Assembly: GCF_001427585.1 (NCBI RefSeq)
Contig: NZ_LMGY01000012.1
Location: forward strand, 122,001 to 186,000
Length of the DNA stretch: 64,000 nt
Direction: 5' to 3'
From: Pseudoxanthomonas sp. Root630
GTDB lineage: Bacteria > Pseudomonadota > Gammaproteobacteria > Xanthomonadales > Xanthomonadaceae
The notes under the pieces are model-generated. The model was given only the letters and a program-made list of their open reading frames with translations. It did no database searches and was not told where the DNA came from. Made by a program: the position numbers and the translations under genes. Of the stretch, positions 25,334 to 34,350 are shown one piece after another. Position 1 is the stretch's first letter; each line of letters starts with the position of its first letter.

Positions 25334-27889
25334 ATGGACAGGAAGGGATGGTTCGTACGCCTGCTCTCAGGTGGAATGCTGGCGGTCGCGGCGCATGCCC
25401 ATGCGGCCGGCATCGGGTCGGGAACGGGATGGGTTGCGGGAGCGGCGCAGGACGGCGCGGTGACGATCGATGCGCGCCCGTTTCCCCGCGACTTCAGCGT
25501 CGATGGCGTCGGTTTCAGCATCCACCAGCCACAGCTCGTCTCCTGGCAGGGAAACCAGCTCCGCGCGCGCGCGGTCATGTCGGTCGATACCGGCGTCCAC
25601 ACGGGCGCCGATGGAAAGCAGCAGGCGAGCATGGATTACGGCACGCTGGACATCGCCGCGAGGACGCAGGTGGACAAGCAGGCACGGGCAGTGGTGCTGA
25701 GCGGGCTCGAGATCGAGCGCGCGAGCTTTCCGTCGGCCGCCGGGAAACAGGCGGGCTATCTCGCGCTGGCGCGCAAGCAATTGCAGGCCAAACCCACCCT
25801 GACGATGTCGTTGGACGCGCTGGAAGCTGCCTTGGCGATCATGAAGGCGGATGCCGCCGGCGCCTCGCAAACCGTTCGCAATGATCCACCCGAGATCGTG
25901 TTCAGCACCGCGCCGGCGATCCTGGTGCTGGTGGACGGCCAGCCTGTGCTGAAGCCCGCGGGTGCGCCGGGCGTGCAGCGGGTGATCAACAGCCGCTCGC
26001 TGTTGCTCCAGCAAGGGGGCCGCTACCTCGTCTCCATCGGAGGCCACTGGGCAAGTGCGACGTCGCTGGATGGTCCTTGGACCCCTGTGCAGACCCCCGA
26101 CGCAGGCCTGGTGTCCGCCGCGAGGCAAGCGGTGGAGGGCCATCAGGTCGATGCCATGGCGGACCCGCCGCAAGCACTCAAGGACGTCTTCCGTGCGGGA
26201 CGCTGGCCGGACGTGTACGTGCGTACCCGGCCCGCGGAACTCATCTCCGTGCAGGGCGAACCGCAATTCGCCGGGATCGCGGGCACACGGCTCAGCTACA
26301 TCACCAACACCGGCGCCGATGTGTTCGTGGATGCCGCGGACGCGCATCGCTGGTATGTGCTCGTATCCGGCCGCTGGTTCAGCGCGCCCGGCAGTCGTGG
26401 CCCATGGGGGCATGTCGCCGCGCGCAGCCTGCCGGCCGACTTCGCGAAGATCCCGCCCGACAGCCCGAAGAGCGGCGTACTCGCGTCGATTCCCGGCACA
26501 CCGGAGGCGCAGGAATCGCTGATCGCCAACAGTATTCCCCAGACCGCGACCGTCGATCGCGGCAAGGCAACGCTGCAGGTGGCATACGACGGTGCGCCTG
26601 CGTTCGCGACGATCGACGGGACACCCCTGCAGTACGCGCGGAACACGCCGGTGCCGGTGATCCGCGTGGACGGAAGCCACTTCTATGCCGTCGACAAGGG
26701 CGTCTGGTTCTCCGCCGGTGCGGCGACCGGTCCATGGGCCGTGGCGAGTTCGGTGCCCGCCGTGATCTACACGATCCCGTCCCGCTCACCCTTGCATTAC
26801 GTCACCTACGTGCGCGTCTACGGGCACAACGGAGACGAGGTCTATGTCGGCTACACGCCCGGCTACTACGGCACCGTCGTGTCCGACAGCGTGGTGGTGT
26901 ACGGCACCGGCTACCTGTGTACGCCGTGGGTGGGCACGTTCTGGTACGGCTGTCCGCTGACCTATGGCATGGGCGCCTACTTCGGCTGGAACGCGTGGGT
27001 GGGATGGACGTTCGGATGGGGCTGGGGTTGGTATGACGGCTGGTACGGCCCCTACAGTCCGTGGTGGGGCCCCTGGTACGGACCGGCGTCGCCGTGGGGC
27101 TGGTGGGGAGGCGGTGCGGCGGCATGGAATGTCTACGGTCACTGGGGCAATGCCGCAGTGCGTGGTACGGCTGCCGCATGGGCAGATCCCTGGACCGGCA
27201 ACGTGGGACGCGGTGCGCGCGGCGGCTTCTACAACGAAGCGACCGGCGCGCGTGGCGTCGGTCGCGCGGGCATCAACACGAACGCGTACACCGGTACGAC
27301 CACGGCGGGCGCACAGGGCATCCGCTACAACCCGCAGACGGGCAGGGTAGTGGCCGGCGGTGGCGCCGTGGCCGTCAATCCCTACACCGGGCGCGCGGCA
27401 CGCGCAGGTGAGCGCACGGTGGTGAACACCGATACGGGCCGGGTGACGCAGGCAGCAGGCGGTGCCGTGGTGGGCCCGCACGGCGGCGCCGGTGCGGGAG
27501 CCTTCGATACCCATGGTCCGTCGGGCGGCGAGGCGAAAGGCGCCGGTGGCTTCCATTACAACGCAGACACGGGAACGCTGCACCACGGCGGCGTGGTCGA
27601 CATCAACGACAGCATTTATGCCGGCCACGACGGACACGTCTACCACTACGACAACGGGGACTGGAGCAAGGTCACGCGACCGGATGCATCCAGGAACCTC
27701 AGCGGCGAGACGCGCAAGGGACTGGACAGCGACCGCTTCGCGCGCGAGCGCGGCAACGAACGGATCAGCGCACGCCAGCCGACGCGGGTGGACATACCGC
27801 GCAGCGGTGGCGGCCAGGCGCGTCCGGTAGGCGGCTTTCGACCGGGCCTGGGCGGCGGTGCACGCGGCGGCGGCTTCCGGCACCGGTGA
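25334..27889 (+). CDS. Large secreted Gly/Trp/Tyr-rich protein (annotated elsewhere as carbohydrate-binding family V/XII-like)
   Basis: The 851-residue product has a signal peptide (LLSGGMLAVAAHAHA), two or three repeated modules with a GxWFS core and following GPW (GRWFSAPGSRGPWGHV; GVWFSAGAATGPWAVA; GHWASATSLDGPWTPV), an aromatic-rich stretch (TFGWGWGWYDGWYGPYSP), and a C-terminal region of N-x-x-T-G-R/x units (NPQTGRVV, NPYTGRAA, NTDTGRVT). I recall similar proteins labelled carbohydrate-binding V/XII, a weak label. It is probably at the cell surface. It overlaps the next gene by GTGA. Confidence 0.68.
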   Translation: MDRKGWFVRLLSGGMLAVAAHAHAAGIGSGTGWVAGAAQDGAVTIDARPFPRDFSVDGVGFSIHQPQLVSWQGNQLRARAVMSVDTGVHTGADGKQQASMDYGTLDIAARTQVDKQARAVVLSGLEIERASFPSAAGKQAGYLALARKQLQAKPTLTMSLDALEAALAIMKADAAGASQTVRNDPPEIVFSTAPAILVLVDGQPVLKPAGAPGVQRVINSRSLLLQQGGRYLVSIGGHWASATSLDGPWTPVQTPDAGLVSAARQAVEGHQVDAMADPPQALKDVFRAGRWPDVYVRTRPAELISVQGEPQFAGIAGTRLSYITNTGADVFVDAADAHRWYVLVSGRWFSAPGSRGPWGHVAARSLPADFAKIPPDSPKSGVLASIPGTPEAQESLIANSIPQTATVDRGKATLQVAYDGAPAFATIDGTPLQYARNTPVPVIRVDGSHFYAVDKGVWFSAGAATGPWAVASSVPAVIYTIPSRSPLHYVTYVRVYGHNGDEVYVGYTPGYYGTVVSDSVVVYGTGYLCTPWVGTFWYGCPLTYGMGAYFGWNAWVGWTFGWGWGWYDGWYGPYSPWWGPWYGPASPWGWWGGGAAAWNVYGHWGNAAVRGTAAAWADPWTGNVGRGARGGFYNEATGARGVGRAGINTNAYTGTTTAGAQGIRYNPQTGRVVAGGGAVAVNPYTGRAARAGERTVVNTDTGRVTQAAGGAVVGPHGGAGAGAFDTHGPSGGEAKGAGGFHYNADTGTLHHGGVVDINDSIYAGHDGHVYHYDNGDWSKVTRPDASRNLSGETRKGLDSDRFARERGNERISARQPTRVDIPRSGGGQARPVGGFRPGLGGGARGGGFRHR

Positions 27890-29128
27890 ACGCGCAGCGC
27901 TGCTCCCCGTTGCGCGACGGGGCCCGCGTCCTGGCAGGCATATGGCTGCTGTGCGCAGGCGCTGCCTTCGCGCAGCCACCTCCCGCCGCCGAGCCGCGAG
28001 GACTGCCGGCGCCTTCGCCAGACGCGCATCCGCCGCCGTCGGCCGGCCTGCGCGCACTCCTGCACGACACCGAGGATGGAAAACTCGATGTATCCCGGTG
28101 GTTGCTGGAAAAAAAAGGCGGCTTCCTGCCGGTGCCCATCATCATCACGGACCCGGCCGTCGGCCATGGGGGTGGCGTGGCGCTGGCCTTCTTCCGCCCC
28201 AACGTCCAGCCTGAGACGCGAAGAGCGCCAGGCGAGAAGGCGAGGGCGATCGCTCCCGACATCTACGGCGCGATGGCGATGCGAACCTCGAACGGTACCG
28301 AAGCCGTGGGCGCGGGGGCCATGCTGCATTTCGCCCAGGACCGGTGGCGCTACCGGGGGGGGCATCGGAAAAGCATCCGTCAACCTCGATTTCCACACGC
28401 CAGGGAATGACGTGCTCCCACCCGTGGCGATCAGCTACAACGCCGACGGCATCGCATCGTTGCAGCAGGTGTTCCGTCGCGTCGGCGAGCACGATCTCTA
28501 CGTGGGCCTGGCGTGGATCTACATGGATATCGACCTGTCGTTCGATAGCGATGGCGATCGCGATCGCTTCACGGAAGGAGAACTCGCCAGCAGGAGTTCC
28601 GGTCTCGGCCTGTCGCTCGAATACGACAGTCGCGACAATCCATTCACGCCTTCACGCGGCTGGCTGGGGGCGATCGAAGGCAACGCCTACGACCATGCGA
28701 TCGGCAGCGACAACGACTTCCAGAGCTATCGCAGCCATGGCTATGCCTATTTTCCCCTCCATCGGCGGATGGTGCTTGGCGCGAGGGTCGATCTGCGGTG
28801 GGCCAATGGCGATATCCCGTTCTACCGGCTGCCTTACATCGATCTTCGCGGCATCGGCTCGGCGCGCTACCAGGACCGACGCGCCGCCGTACTGGAAACC
28901 GAAGCGCGTTGGAGCCTCGGTGCGCGATGGGCACTGGTCGGGTTCATCGGTGCGGGCAGGACCTGGGGGCGACACAACGATTTCGGCGACGCATCCAGCC
29001 GGGTGGCCAAGGGTAGCGGGTTCCGCTATCTGCTCGCCCGCCAGCTGGGCATGTACGCCGGCATCGACTATGCATGGGGACCGGAAGACGAAACGTTCTA
29101 CATCCAGGTGGGCAGCGCGTGGCGCTGA
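27886..29128 (+). pseudogene. Omp85/BamA-like outer-membrane protein, frame interrupted at a run of eight G
   Basis: The frame from GTG 27886 encodes a signal peptide and LPVPIIITDPAVGHGGGVAL, then terminates at 28410. A second frame continues to 29128 with AISYNADGIASLQQVF, SRDNPFTPSRGWLGAIEG and a barrel-type end (FYIQVGSAWR). The two join if the G8 run at 28355-28362 is read as G7, giving WRYRGGIGKASVNLDF. The whole resembles a BamA/TamA-type surface antigen without POTRA domains. It may be a sequencing error, a real loss, or a slip-switch. Confidence 0.72.
28355..28362 (+). repeat. Homopolymer of eight G at a frame break
   Basis: Eight consecutive G bases lie exactly where the reading frame of the Omp85-like gene changes. 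Removing one base restores a single frame through to 29128. Confidence 0.85.
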
Positions 29129-29140
29129 TACGGAGCCGAC

Positions 29141-30127
29141 ATGAGTAAGCCGCGACTGCAATCGCTGTGGATGTTCGCCTTGCTGGTGTTCGCGACAGCG
29201 GCATCCGCGTCCGACCCCTTGCCGTCGTGGAAAGAGGGGCCGTCGCGCCGCGCGATCCTCGCGTTCGTCGACGCTACCACCCGCCCGGGATCACCCGACT
29301 TCGTGCCCGAGGCCAGGCGCATCGCCACGTTCGACAATGACGGCACGCTGTGGGCGGAGCAGCCGGTCTACTTCCAGGTGTTCTTCGTCATGGACCGCAT
29401 ACAGGCGATGGCCGGCGACCATCCGGAATGGCGCGATGTCGAGCCCTACAAGTCGCTGCTCGCCCGCGACCTGAAGGGCGCGCTGGCCTCGGGCGAGAAA
29501 GGGATGGTCCAGGTGATGGCGGCCACGCACACCGGCATGAGCGTGGATGCTTTCGCCGCGCAGGTCAGGCAATGGAGCGCAAGCGCGCGCCACCCCGCCA
29601 CCGGTCGGCTCTTCACGGACATGGTGTACCAGCCCATGCGTGAGCTTCTGGTCTATCTCCGCGAGCATGGATTCCGTACCTACATCGTGTCCGGAGGTGG
29701 GCAGGAGTTCATGCGCCCATGGGCAGAACACGCGTATGGCATTCCGCCCGCGCAGGTCATCGGCAGTTATGGCGAGCTGGAATTCGCGCTGCAGAACGGG
29801 GTTCCCGTGCTGTTGAAACAGGCGAAGATCGGGCTGGTCGACGATCACGGCGGGAAGCCGGTCGCGATCCAGCGCTTCATCGGCGAGCGGCCGATATTTG
29901 CCTTCGGCAACTCGGATGGCGATCTGCAGATGCTGCAGTGGACGATGGCAGGTGATGGGCGCCGGTTCGCGGGTATCGTCCACCACACCGATGGCGAGCG
30001 CGAATGGGCGTACGACCGTGCTTCGAAGATCGGCACGCTGGACAAGGCACTGGATGCCGCCACGACGGGTGGCTGGACCATCGTCGACATGAAGGCGGAG
30101 TGGTCGAGGATCTATCCCGATCCGTAG
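29141..30127 (+). CDS. Exported HAD-family phosphatase
   Basis: The 328-residue product has a signal peptide (MFALLVFATAASA), the HAD nucleophile motif FDNDGTL (Asp65, Asp67), TYIVSGGGQEF (motif II) and FAFGNSDGDLQML (motif III/IV), consistent with a phosphoserine-phosphatase-like enzyme. It should act in the periplasm on a small phosphorylated compound that is unknown. Its stop codon lies inside palindrome copy 5. Confidence 0.82.
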   Translation: MSKPRLQSLWMFALLVFATAASASDPLPSWKEGPSRRAILAFVDATTRPGSPDFVPEARRIATFDNDGTLWAEQPVYFQVFFVMDRIQAMAGDHPEWRDVEPYKSLLARDLKGALASGEKGMVQVMAATHTGMSVDAFAAQVRQWSASARHPATGRLFTDMVYQPMRELLVYLREHGFRTYIVSGGGQEFMRPWAEHAYGIPPAQVIGSYGELEFALQNGVPVLLKQAKIGLVDDHGGKPVAIQRFIGERPIFAFGNSDGDLQMLQWTMAGDGRRFAGIVHHTDGEREWAYDRASKIGTLDKALDAATTGGWTIVDMKAEWSRIYPDP

Positions 30128-30135
30128 ATTTACTG
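30122..30135 (+). promoter_or_regulatory. CAGTA-N4-TACTG palindrome, copy 5
   Basis: CCGTAGATTTACTG has one mismatch. It overlaps the stop codon of the HAD phosphatase and lies 271 bp upstream of the next ATG, with no other gene between. Confidence 0.5.
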
Positions 30136-30406
30136 GGGTCGCCTGAGTAGAAGTCCGCTGGCACCGACCATCGGCCGGGTGCGATAACAGGGCGTTGCCC
30201 AGGCAGGTACGCCATGAGGATCGTTCTGCAATGGACCGTGCCGATCGGGTTGAGCGCGGCGAGGGTCGTGCGCATCGGCCGCCAACCGGTGAGTTCCGGT
30301 GGAGGCGACTTCCACCATGTCGAGCGCCCCGATTCCACTCCGCGATGGGCAGCGCGCACTGCCGTGACCCTGGTATTCCCCAAACAAGAACCTCCTGGAG
30401 ACTCCG

Positions 30407-30796
30407 ATGCAACGGGCGAAGAAGATACTGGCGTGGATCCTGCTCGCGGCCGTGATGACCCCGGCTGTCGTACTGGCGTCCGGCCCCTCGAACAAGTGGC
30501 GCATCGCGGTGAACCACACGGCCAAGGTCGCCGGTGAGGTCGAGTTCGCGTTCACCCCCGAAGGAGGTGCACCAAGCAAGCTCGTGGTGCCGATTCCCGC
30601 AGGCACGCACGAGAACCAGGCCGCCCACCTGATCCGCGACGCGGTGCGGACCCAGTACGGAAAATCCGTCTACAAGGTCGAACTCGACGATGGCGAAGAC
30701 GTCCTGGTCAAGGTGCGCGGGCGCACACCCGATGTGGAGATCGTGCTGGTGAGGAACACGGCGGAAGGCCTCTCGTTCCATCTCAGCAGGGAGTAG
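30407..30796 (+). CDS. Small exported protein of unknown function
   Basis: The 129-residue product has a signal peptide (KKILAWILLAAVMTPAVVLA) and a short domain including KWRIAVNHTAKVAGEVEF and DDGEDVLVKVRGRTPDVEIV. No family is recognised. ATG 30407 follows GGAG. It stands between two palindrome copies and may be a single-gene unit. Confidence 0.65.
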   Translation: MQRAKKILAWILLAAVMTPAVVLASGPSNKWRIAVNHTAKVAGEVEFAFTPEGGAPSKLVVPIPAGTHENQAAHLIRDAVRTQYGKSVYKVELDDGEDVLVKVRGRTPDVEIVLVRNTAEGLSFHLSRE

Positions 30797-30834
30797 CCGC
30801 TTCTCTCTCGTTGCGATGCCGTAGATGCCGCGAC

Positions 30835-30848
30835 CAGTAGATTTACTG
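30835..30848 (+). promoter_or_regulatory. CAGTA-N4-TACTG palindrome, copy 6
   Basis: CAGTAGATTTACTG is a perfect inverted repeat, 111 bp upstream of the 30959 sulfatase start. A degenerate copy (CAGCAGATTTCC) follows about 20 bp later. Confidence 0.58.
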
Positions 30849-30958
30849 CGGAAGGACCAGCAGATTTCCGTCTGGCGGCAGGCCGCTACGGACCGGAGAC
30901 TTGCACCGTGCATCAGACCGATGCGCGACGCATTCGTCCATCCCGCAGGAGCTGCACC

Positions 30959-33277
30959 ATGCCGCGCGAATTCAGAGGCGCCATCGAGCTCGACATCCGC
31001 CATTCGAAAGCCGACTGGGATGCGTTCCTGGACACGCGTGCGCCGGCAGGCGCCCCCAACGTACTCGTCATCCTCTACGACGACACGGGCCAGGCGGCGT
31101 GGTCTCCATACGGCGGCCGGATCGAGATGCCCACGTTGGATCGGCTGGCGAAGAATGGATTGACCTATACCCAGTGGCACACGACGGCAGTGTGCTCGCC
31201 GACGCGGTCTTGCTTCCTCACCGGGCGCAACCATCATGCCAACGGCTTCGGCTGCATCTCGGAAGCGGCCACCGGCTTTCCCGGCTATGCCGGCCACATA
31301 CCGCTGGAGAACGGAACGATCGCGACCATCCTGCGCGATGCGGGCTGGAGCACGTTCTGGATCGGCAAGAACCACAACGTGCCGGTCGATGGTTTCGGGA
31401 TGAGCGCATCCAAGAAGAAGTGGCCGTTGGGGCTGGGTTACGATCGGTTCTACGGCTTCATCGGTGGCGAAACCAACCAGTGGTATCCGGAGCTGATCGA
31501 GGACAACCATTTCATCGAGCAGCCATCGCAGCCCGAAGAGGGTTATCACTTCTCCAGCGATATCGCCGACAAGGCGATCTCCTTCATCCGCGACAGCAGG
31601 CAGGCCGACCCCGACAAGCCGTGGTACATGTGGTACTGCCCGGGCGCCAACCACGCGCCCCACCACGCGCCGCAGGCCTATATCGACAAGTACCGCGGAC
31701 AGTTCGACGACGGCTACGAGGCGTATCGCGAGTGGGTACTGAAGCGCATGATCGAGCGCGGCATCCTGCCTGCCGACACCGCGCTGACCCCGATCAATCC
31801 CATGCCCGAGGCCAGCGCTGCGGCGGATGACATGGTCAGGCCGTGGGCGACGCTCAACGAGCAGGAGAAGAAGCTGTTCAGCCGCATGGCGGAGGTCTAT
31901 GCGGGCTTCTCGGAGTACACGGACATCCAGATCGGCCGGCTGGTCGACTATCTGGAGGAGTCGGGCCAGCTCGACAACACGCTGGTGTTCTACTGCGCCG
32001 ACAACGGCGCCTCGGGCGAAGGTTCACCAAGCGGGTCGGTGAACGAGAACCGCTTCTTCAACGGCTATCCCGACGATATCGAGTCCAACCTGGCGATGAT
32101 GGAGAAGCTGGGCTCGCCGGACACCTACAACCACTACCCGACGGGCTGGGCGGTGGCGTTCTCCACGCCGTACCGCATGTTCAAGCGCTACGCGTCCTAC
32201 GCGGGCGGCACCTGCGATCCCCTGGTGGTGCATTGGCCGAAAGGGATCCGGGCCAAAGGCGAGGTGCGGCACCAGTACCACCACTGCACGGATATCGTGC
32301 CGACCATCCTGGAGGCATGCGGCATCCCCGTGCCCGACATCATCGATGGCGTGAAACAGGCCCCCATGCCGGGCGTGTCGATGCTGTACAGCTTCGACGA
32401 CGCGCAGGCCGCGACCACCAAGGAAACCCAGTACTACGAGATGGCCGGTACGCGCAGCATCTGGCACAAGGGCTGGAAGGCAGCGACCGTGCATGCGCCC
32501 ATTCCCTCCGACCAGGGTCATTTCGATACGGATACCTGGCAGCTGTTCCACACCGATGCGGACCGTGCCGAGGCCTACGACCTCGCCGACCAGGATCAGG
32601 CGAAGCTGAAATCGCTTATCGATCTCTGGCTGTCCGAGGCGAAGAAGAACAATGTGCTGCCATTGATCGACCTGGGCGTGCGTGCGCTGCACGAGGCCGA
32701 GTACCACGCACCCAAACGCGAACGGTATGTCTACTATCCGGGGACCACGGAGGTTCCGGAAGCCGCGGCCGCACGCACGCTGGGCGTGTCGTTCAAGATG
32801 CTGGCGGAGGTCGATTTCACCGACGAAAGCGAGGGCGTGATCGTCGCGCAAGGGTCCCGCTTCGGAGGCTATTCGCTGTTCGTCAAGGGTGGACAGCTCT
32901 TCTACGTCTACAACTTCCTGGGCATACCGCCCGAGCAGCGCCTCGTGTGCGACGCGCCCGGGAACGGCAGGCATATCGTTGGCGTGGAGTTCGTCAAGGA
33001 CCGTGTCAGCGAAAAGGGCGAGGGGTTGGGCACGATGTCGCTGCACGTCGACGACAAGGTGGTCGCGAAAGCGCCGTTCCGGACGCAGACAGGCCGTTAC
33101 ATCCTGTGTGGGGAAGGCCTGTGCGTCGGTTACGACGGCGGCGATGCCGTCAGTAGCGAGTACAAGCCGAAATTTCCTTTCACTGGCGGAGCCGTCGTCA
33201 AAGTGGTCTTCGATCTCGCCGACGACGATTACGTGGACATAGAGCAGAAGTTCGCGGCAAAGCTCGCCAGGGACTGA
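30959..33277 (+). CDS. Large FGly-type sulfatase, no signal peptide
   Basis: The 772-residue product is a canonical type I sulfatase: C79-S-P-T-R83 (the formylglycine motif), metal-binding YDDTG (40-44), GKNHNVP and ADNGASGEG. The C-terminal 200 residues (for example LGVSFKMLAEVDFTDESEGV and DDKVVAKAPFRTQTGRY) look like an added beta-sandwich domain. There is no signal peptide. ATG 30959 follows AGGAG at 7 bp. It is divergent in sequence from the other two sulfatases, so its substrate probably differs. Confidence 0.88.
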   Translation: MPREFRGAIELDIRHSKADWDAFLDTRAPAGAPNVLVILYDDTGQAAWSPYGGRIEMPTLDRLAKNGLTYTQWHTTAVCSPTRSCFLTGRNHHANGFGCISEAATGFPGYAGHIPLENGTIATILRDAGWSTFWIGKNHNVPVDGFGMSASKKKWPLGLGYDRFYGFIGGETNQWYPELIEDNHFIEQPSQPEEGYHFSSDIADKAISFIRDSRQADPDKPWYMWYCPGANHAPHHAPQAYIDKYRGQFDDGYEAYREWVLKRMIERGILPADTALTPINPMPEASAAADDMVRPWATLNEQEKKLFSRMAEVYAGFSEYTDIQIGRLVDYLEESGQLDNTLVFYCADNGASGEGSPSGSVNENRFFNGYPDDIESNLAMMEKLGSPDTYNHYPTGWAVAFSTPYRMFKRYASYAGGTCDPLVVHWPKGIRAKGEVRHQYHHCTDIVPTILEACGIPVPDIIDGVKQAPMPGVSMLYSFDDAQAATTKETQYYEMAGTRSIWHKGWKAATVHAPIPSDQGHFDTDTWQLFHTDADRAEAYDLADQDQAKLKSLIDLWLSEAKKNNVLPLIDLGVRALHEAEYHAPKRERYVYYPGTTEVPEAAAARTLGVSFKMLAEVDFTDESEGVIVAQGSRFGGYSLFVKGGQLFYVYNFLGIPPEQRLVCDAPGNGRHIVGVEFVKDRVSEKGEGLGTMSLHVDDKVVAKAPFRTQTGRYILCGEGLCVGYDGGDAVSSEYKPKFPFTGGAVVKVVFDLADDDYVDIEQKFAAKLARD

Positions 33278-33322
33278 CGCCGCACCGTTGTTCGTCCCCG
33301 AAACCCAACGCATGGAGTCGCC

Positions 33323-34003
33323 ATGAGAACGATGACCCCCTGTCGCCTGCTCCTGATCCTGGCCGCGCTGGTCGTGGCGGGGGCGGCGATCGCGGCCAAG
33401 CAAGCGCCGCCCCAGGTGAGCCCCGAAGGCCTGCAGTTGCGCAGCAGCAAGGACGATCGGATCGTGTACGTGCGTCCCGGCGCAAGCTTCGGTGCATACC
33501 GGAAAGTGCTGATCCTGGACCCCTATATCGAATTCAGGAAGAACTGGCAGCGCGATTACAACAGCAGCGCCCCTGGCCTGGAGGCGCGCGTTCGCGACGA
33601 AGACATGGTGCGGATCAAGACGGAGCTGGCAAAGGAGTTCCGCAGCGAGTTCACCAAGGTGCTGCAGGAAGACGGCGCATACGAGGTGGTGGAAGAAGAG
33701 GGTGAGGGGGTCCTGGTGCTGCGGCCAGCCATCGTCGACCTCGACGTGACCGCGCCCGACCTGCAGACCGCCAACATGACGGTGATCGCCCGATCGGCGG
33801 GCGGCATGACGCTGTACCTGGAGCTCTGGGACGCCAAGACGGACCAGATACTGGCCAGGGTCATGGAGCGTGACGAGGACGATGGCTTCGCCGAGCGCGC
33901 CACGCGATCCAGCAATCGGGCTGCGGCTGCGCATACGCTGAAAGGCTGGGCGACCGCGTTGCGTGCGCACCTGGAGGCCGCACGGAGTCTGCCTGCCAAG
34001 TGA
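33323..34003 (+). CDS. DUF3313 envelope protein
   Basis: The 226-residue product has a signal peptide (LLLILAALVVAGAAIAAK) and the DUF3313-like segment IVYVRPGASFGAYRKVLI followed by IEFRKNWQRDYN. No lipobox cysteine is visible, unlike many relatives that are lipoproteins. It follows the large sulfatase in the same orientation. The function is unknown. Confidence 0.75.
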   Translation: MRTMTPCRLLLILAALVVAGAAIAAKQAPPQVSPEGLQLRSSKDDRIVYVRPGASFGAYRKVLILDPYIEFRKNWQRDYNSSAPGLEARVRDEDMVRIKTELAKEFRSEFTKVLQEDGAYEVVEEEGEGVLVLRPAIVDLDVTAPDLQTANMTVIARSAGGMTLYLELWDAKTDQILARVMERDEDDGFAERATRSSNRAAAAHTLKGWATALRAHLEAARSLPAK

Positions 34004-34350
34004 TGGCGCGGAAGCTGACATGCGAGGTCGGCCGGTGATCGTGATCGAGACGCCATCGGCAGCCCGCCGACGATCGCGTTCACCAGAATGGAGTCGCTTG
34101 GGCGCGTGGCCCACCTCGCGTCCATGAGTGCCCGCACCGGAGCGATCCCACCTGCCGGCTGCTCCGCATGGGGGGATGGTGGTGGGTGACGCCACGAGAG
34201 GAGCTTCGGTTCGGGCGTGATCGATCAAGTGGGACCTCCCGCTCCAGGAGTTCCGTACTTTTACCTAGCCTGCTCCAGCAATATTGCGCATGAAGACGCG
34301 GGAAACGGCGCTCATCATGGTGCGGTCGAATTCCGACGCTGGATACTTCG
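34004..34350. other. Intergenic region of about 350 bp
   Basis: No supported gene. It contains palindrome copy 7 at 34253 and little else recognisable. Confidence 0.5.
34253..34266 (+). promoter_or_regulatory. CAGTA-N4-TACTG palindrome, copy 7 (degenerate)
   Basis: CCGTACTTTTACCT keeps the core GTA-N4-TAC but differs at three flanking positions. It lies 84 bp upstream of the 34351 sulfatase, the same distance as for other copies, which supports it despite the mismatches. Confidence 0.42.

Noticed and set aside
30214..30537. 107-codon frame before the 30407 gene
   Set aside because: Overlaps the well-started exported protein gene in another frame and has no recognisable features.
29291..31666. 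A 791-codon reverse frame across the HAD phosphatase and the large sulfatase
   Set aside because: Antisense shadow; no recognisable protein, while the forward genes have catalytic motifs.
32024..34228. A 734-codon reverse frame
   Set aside because: Antisense to the large sulfatase and the DUF3313 gene; no domain seen.
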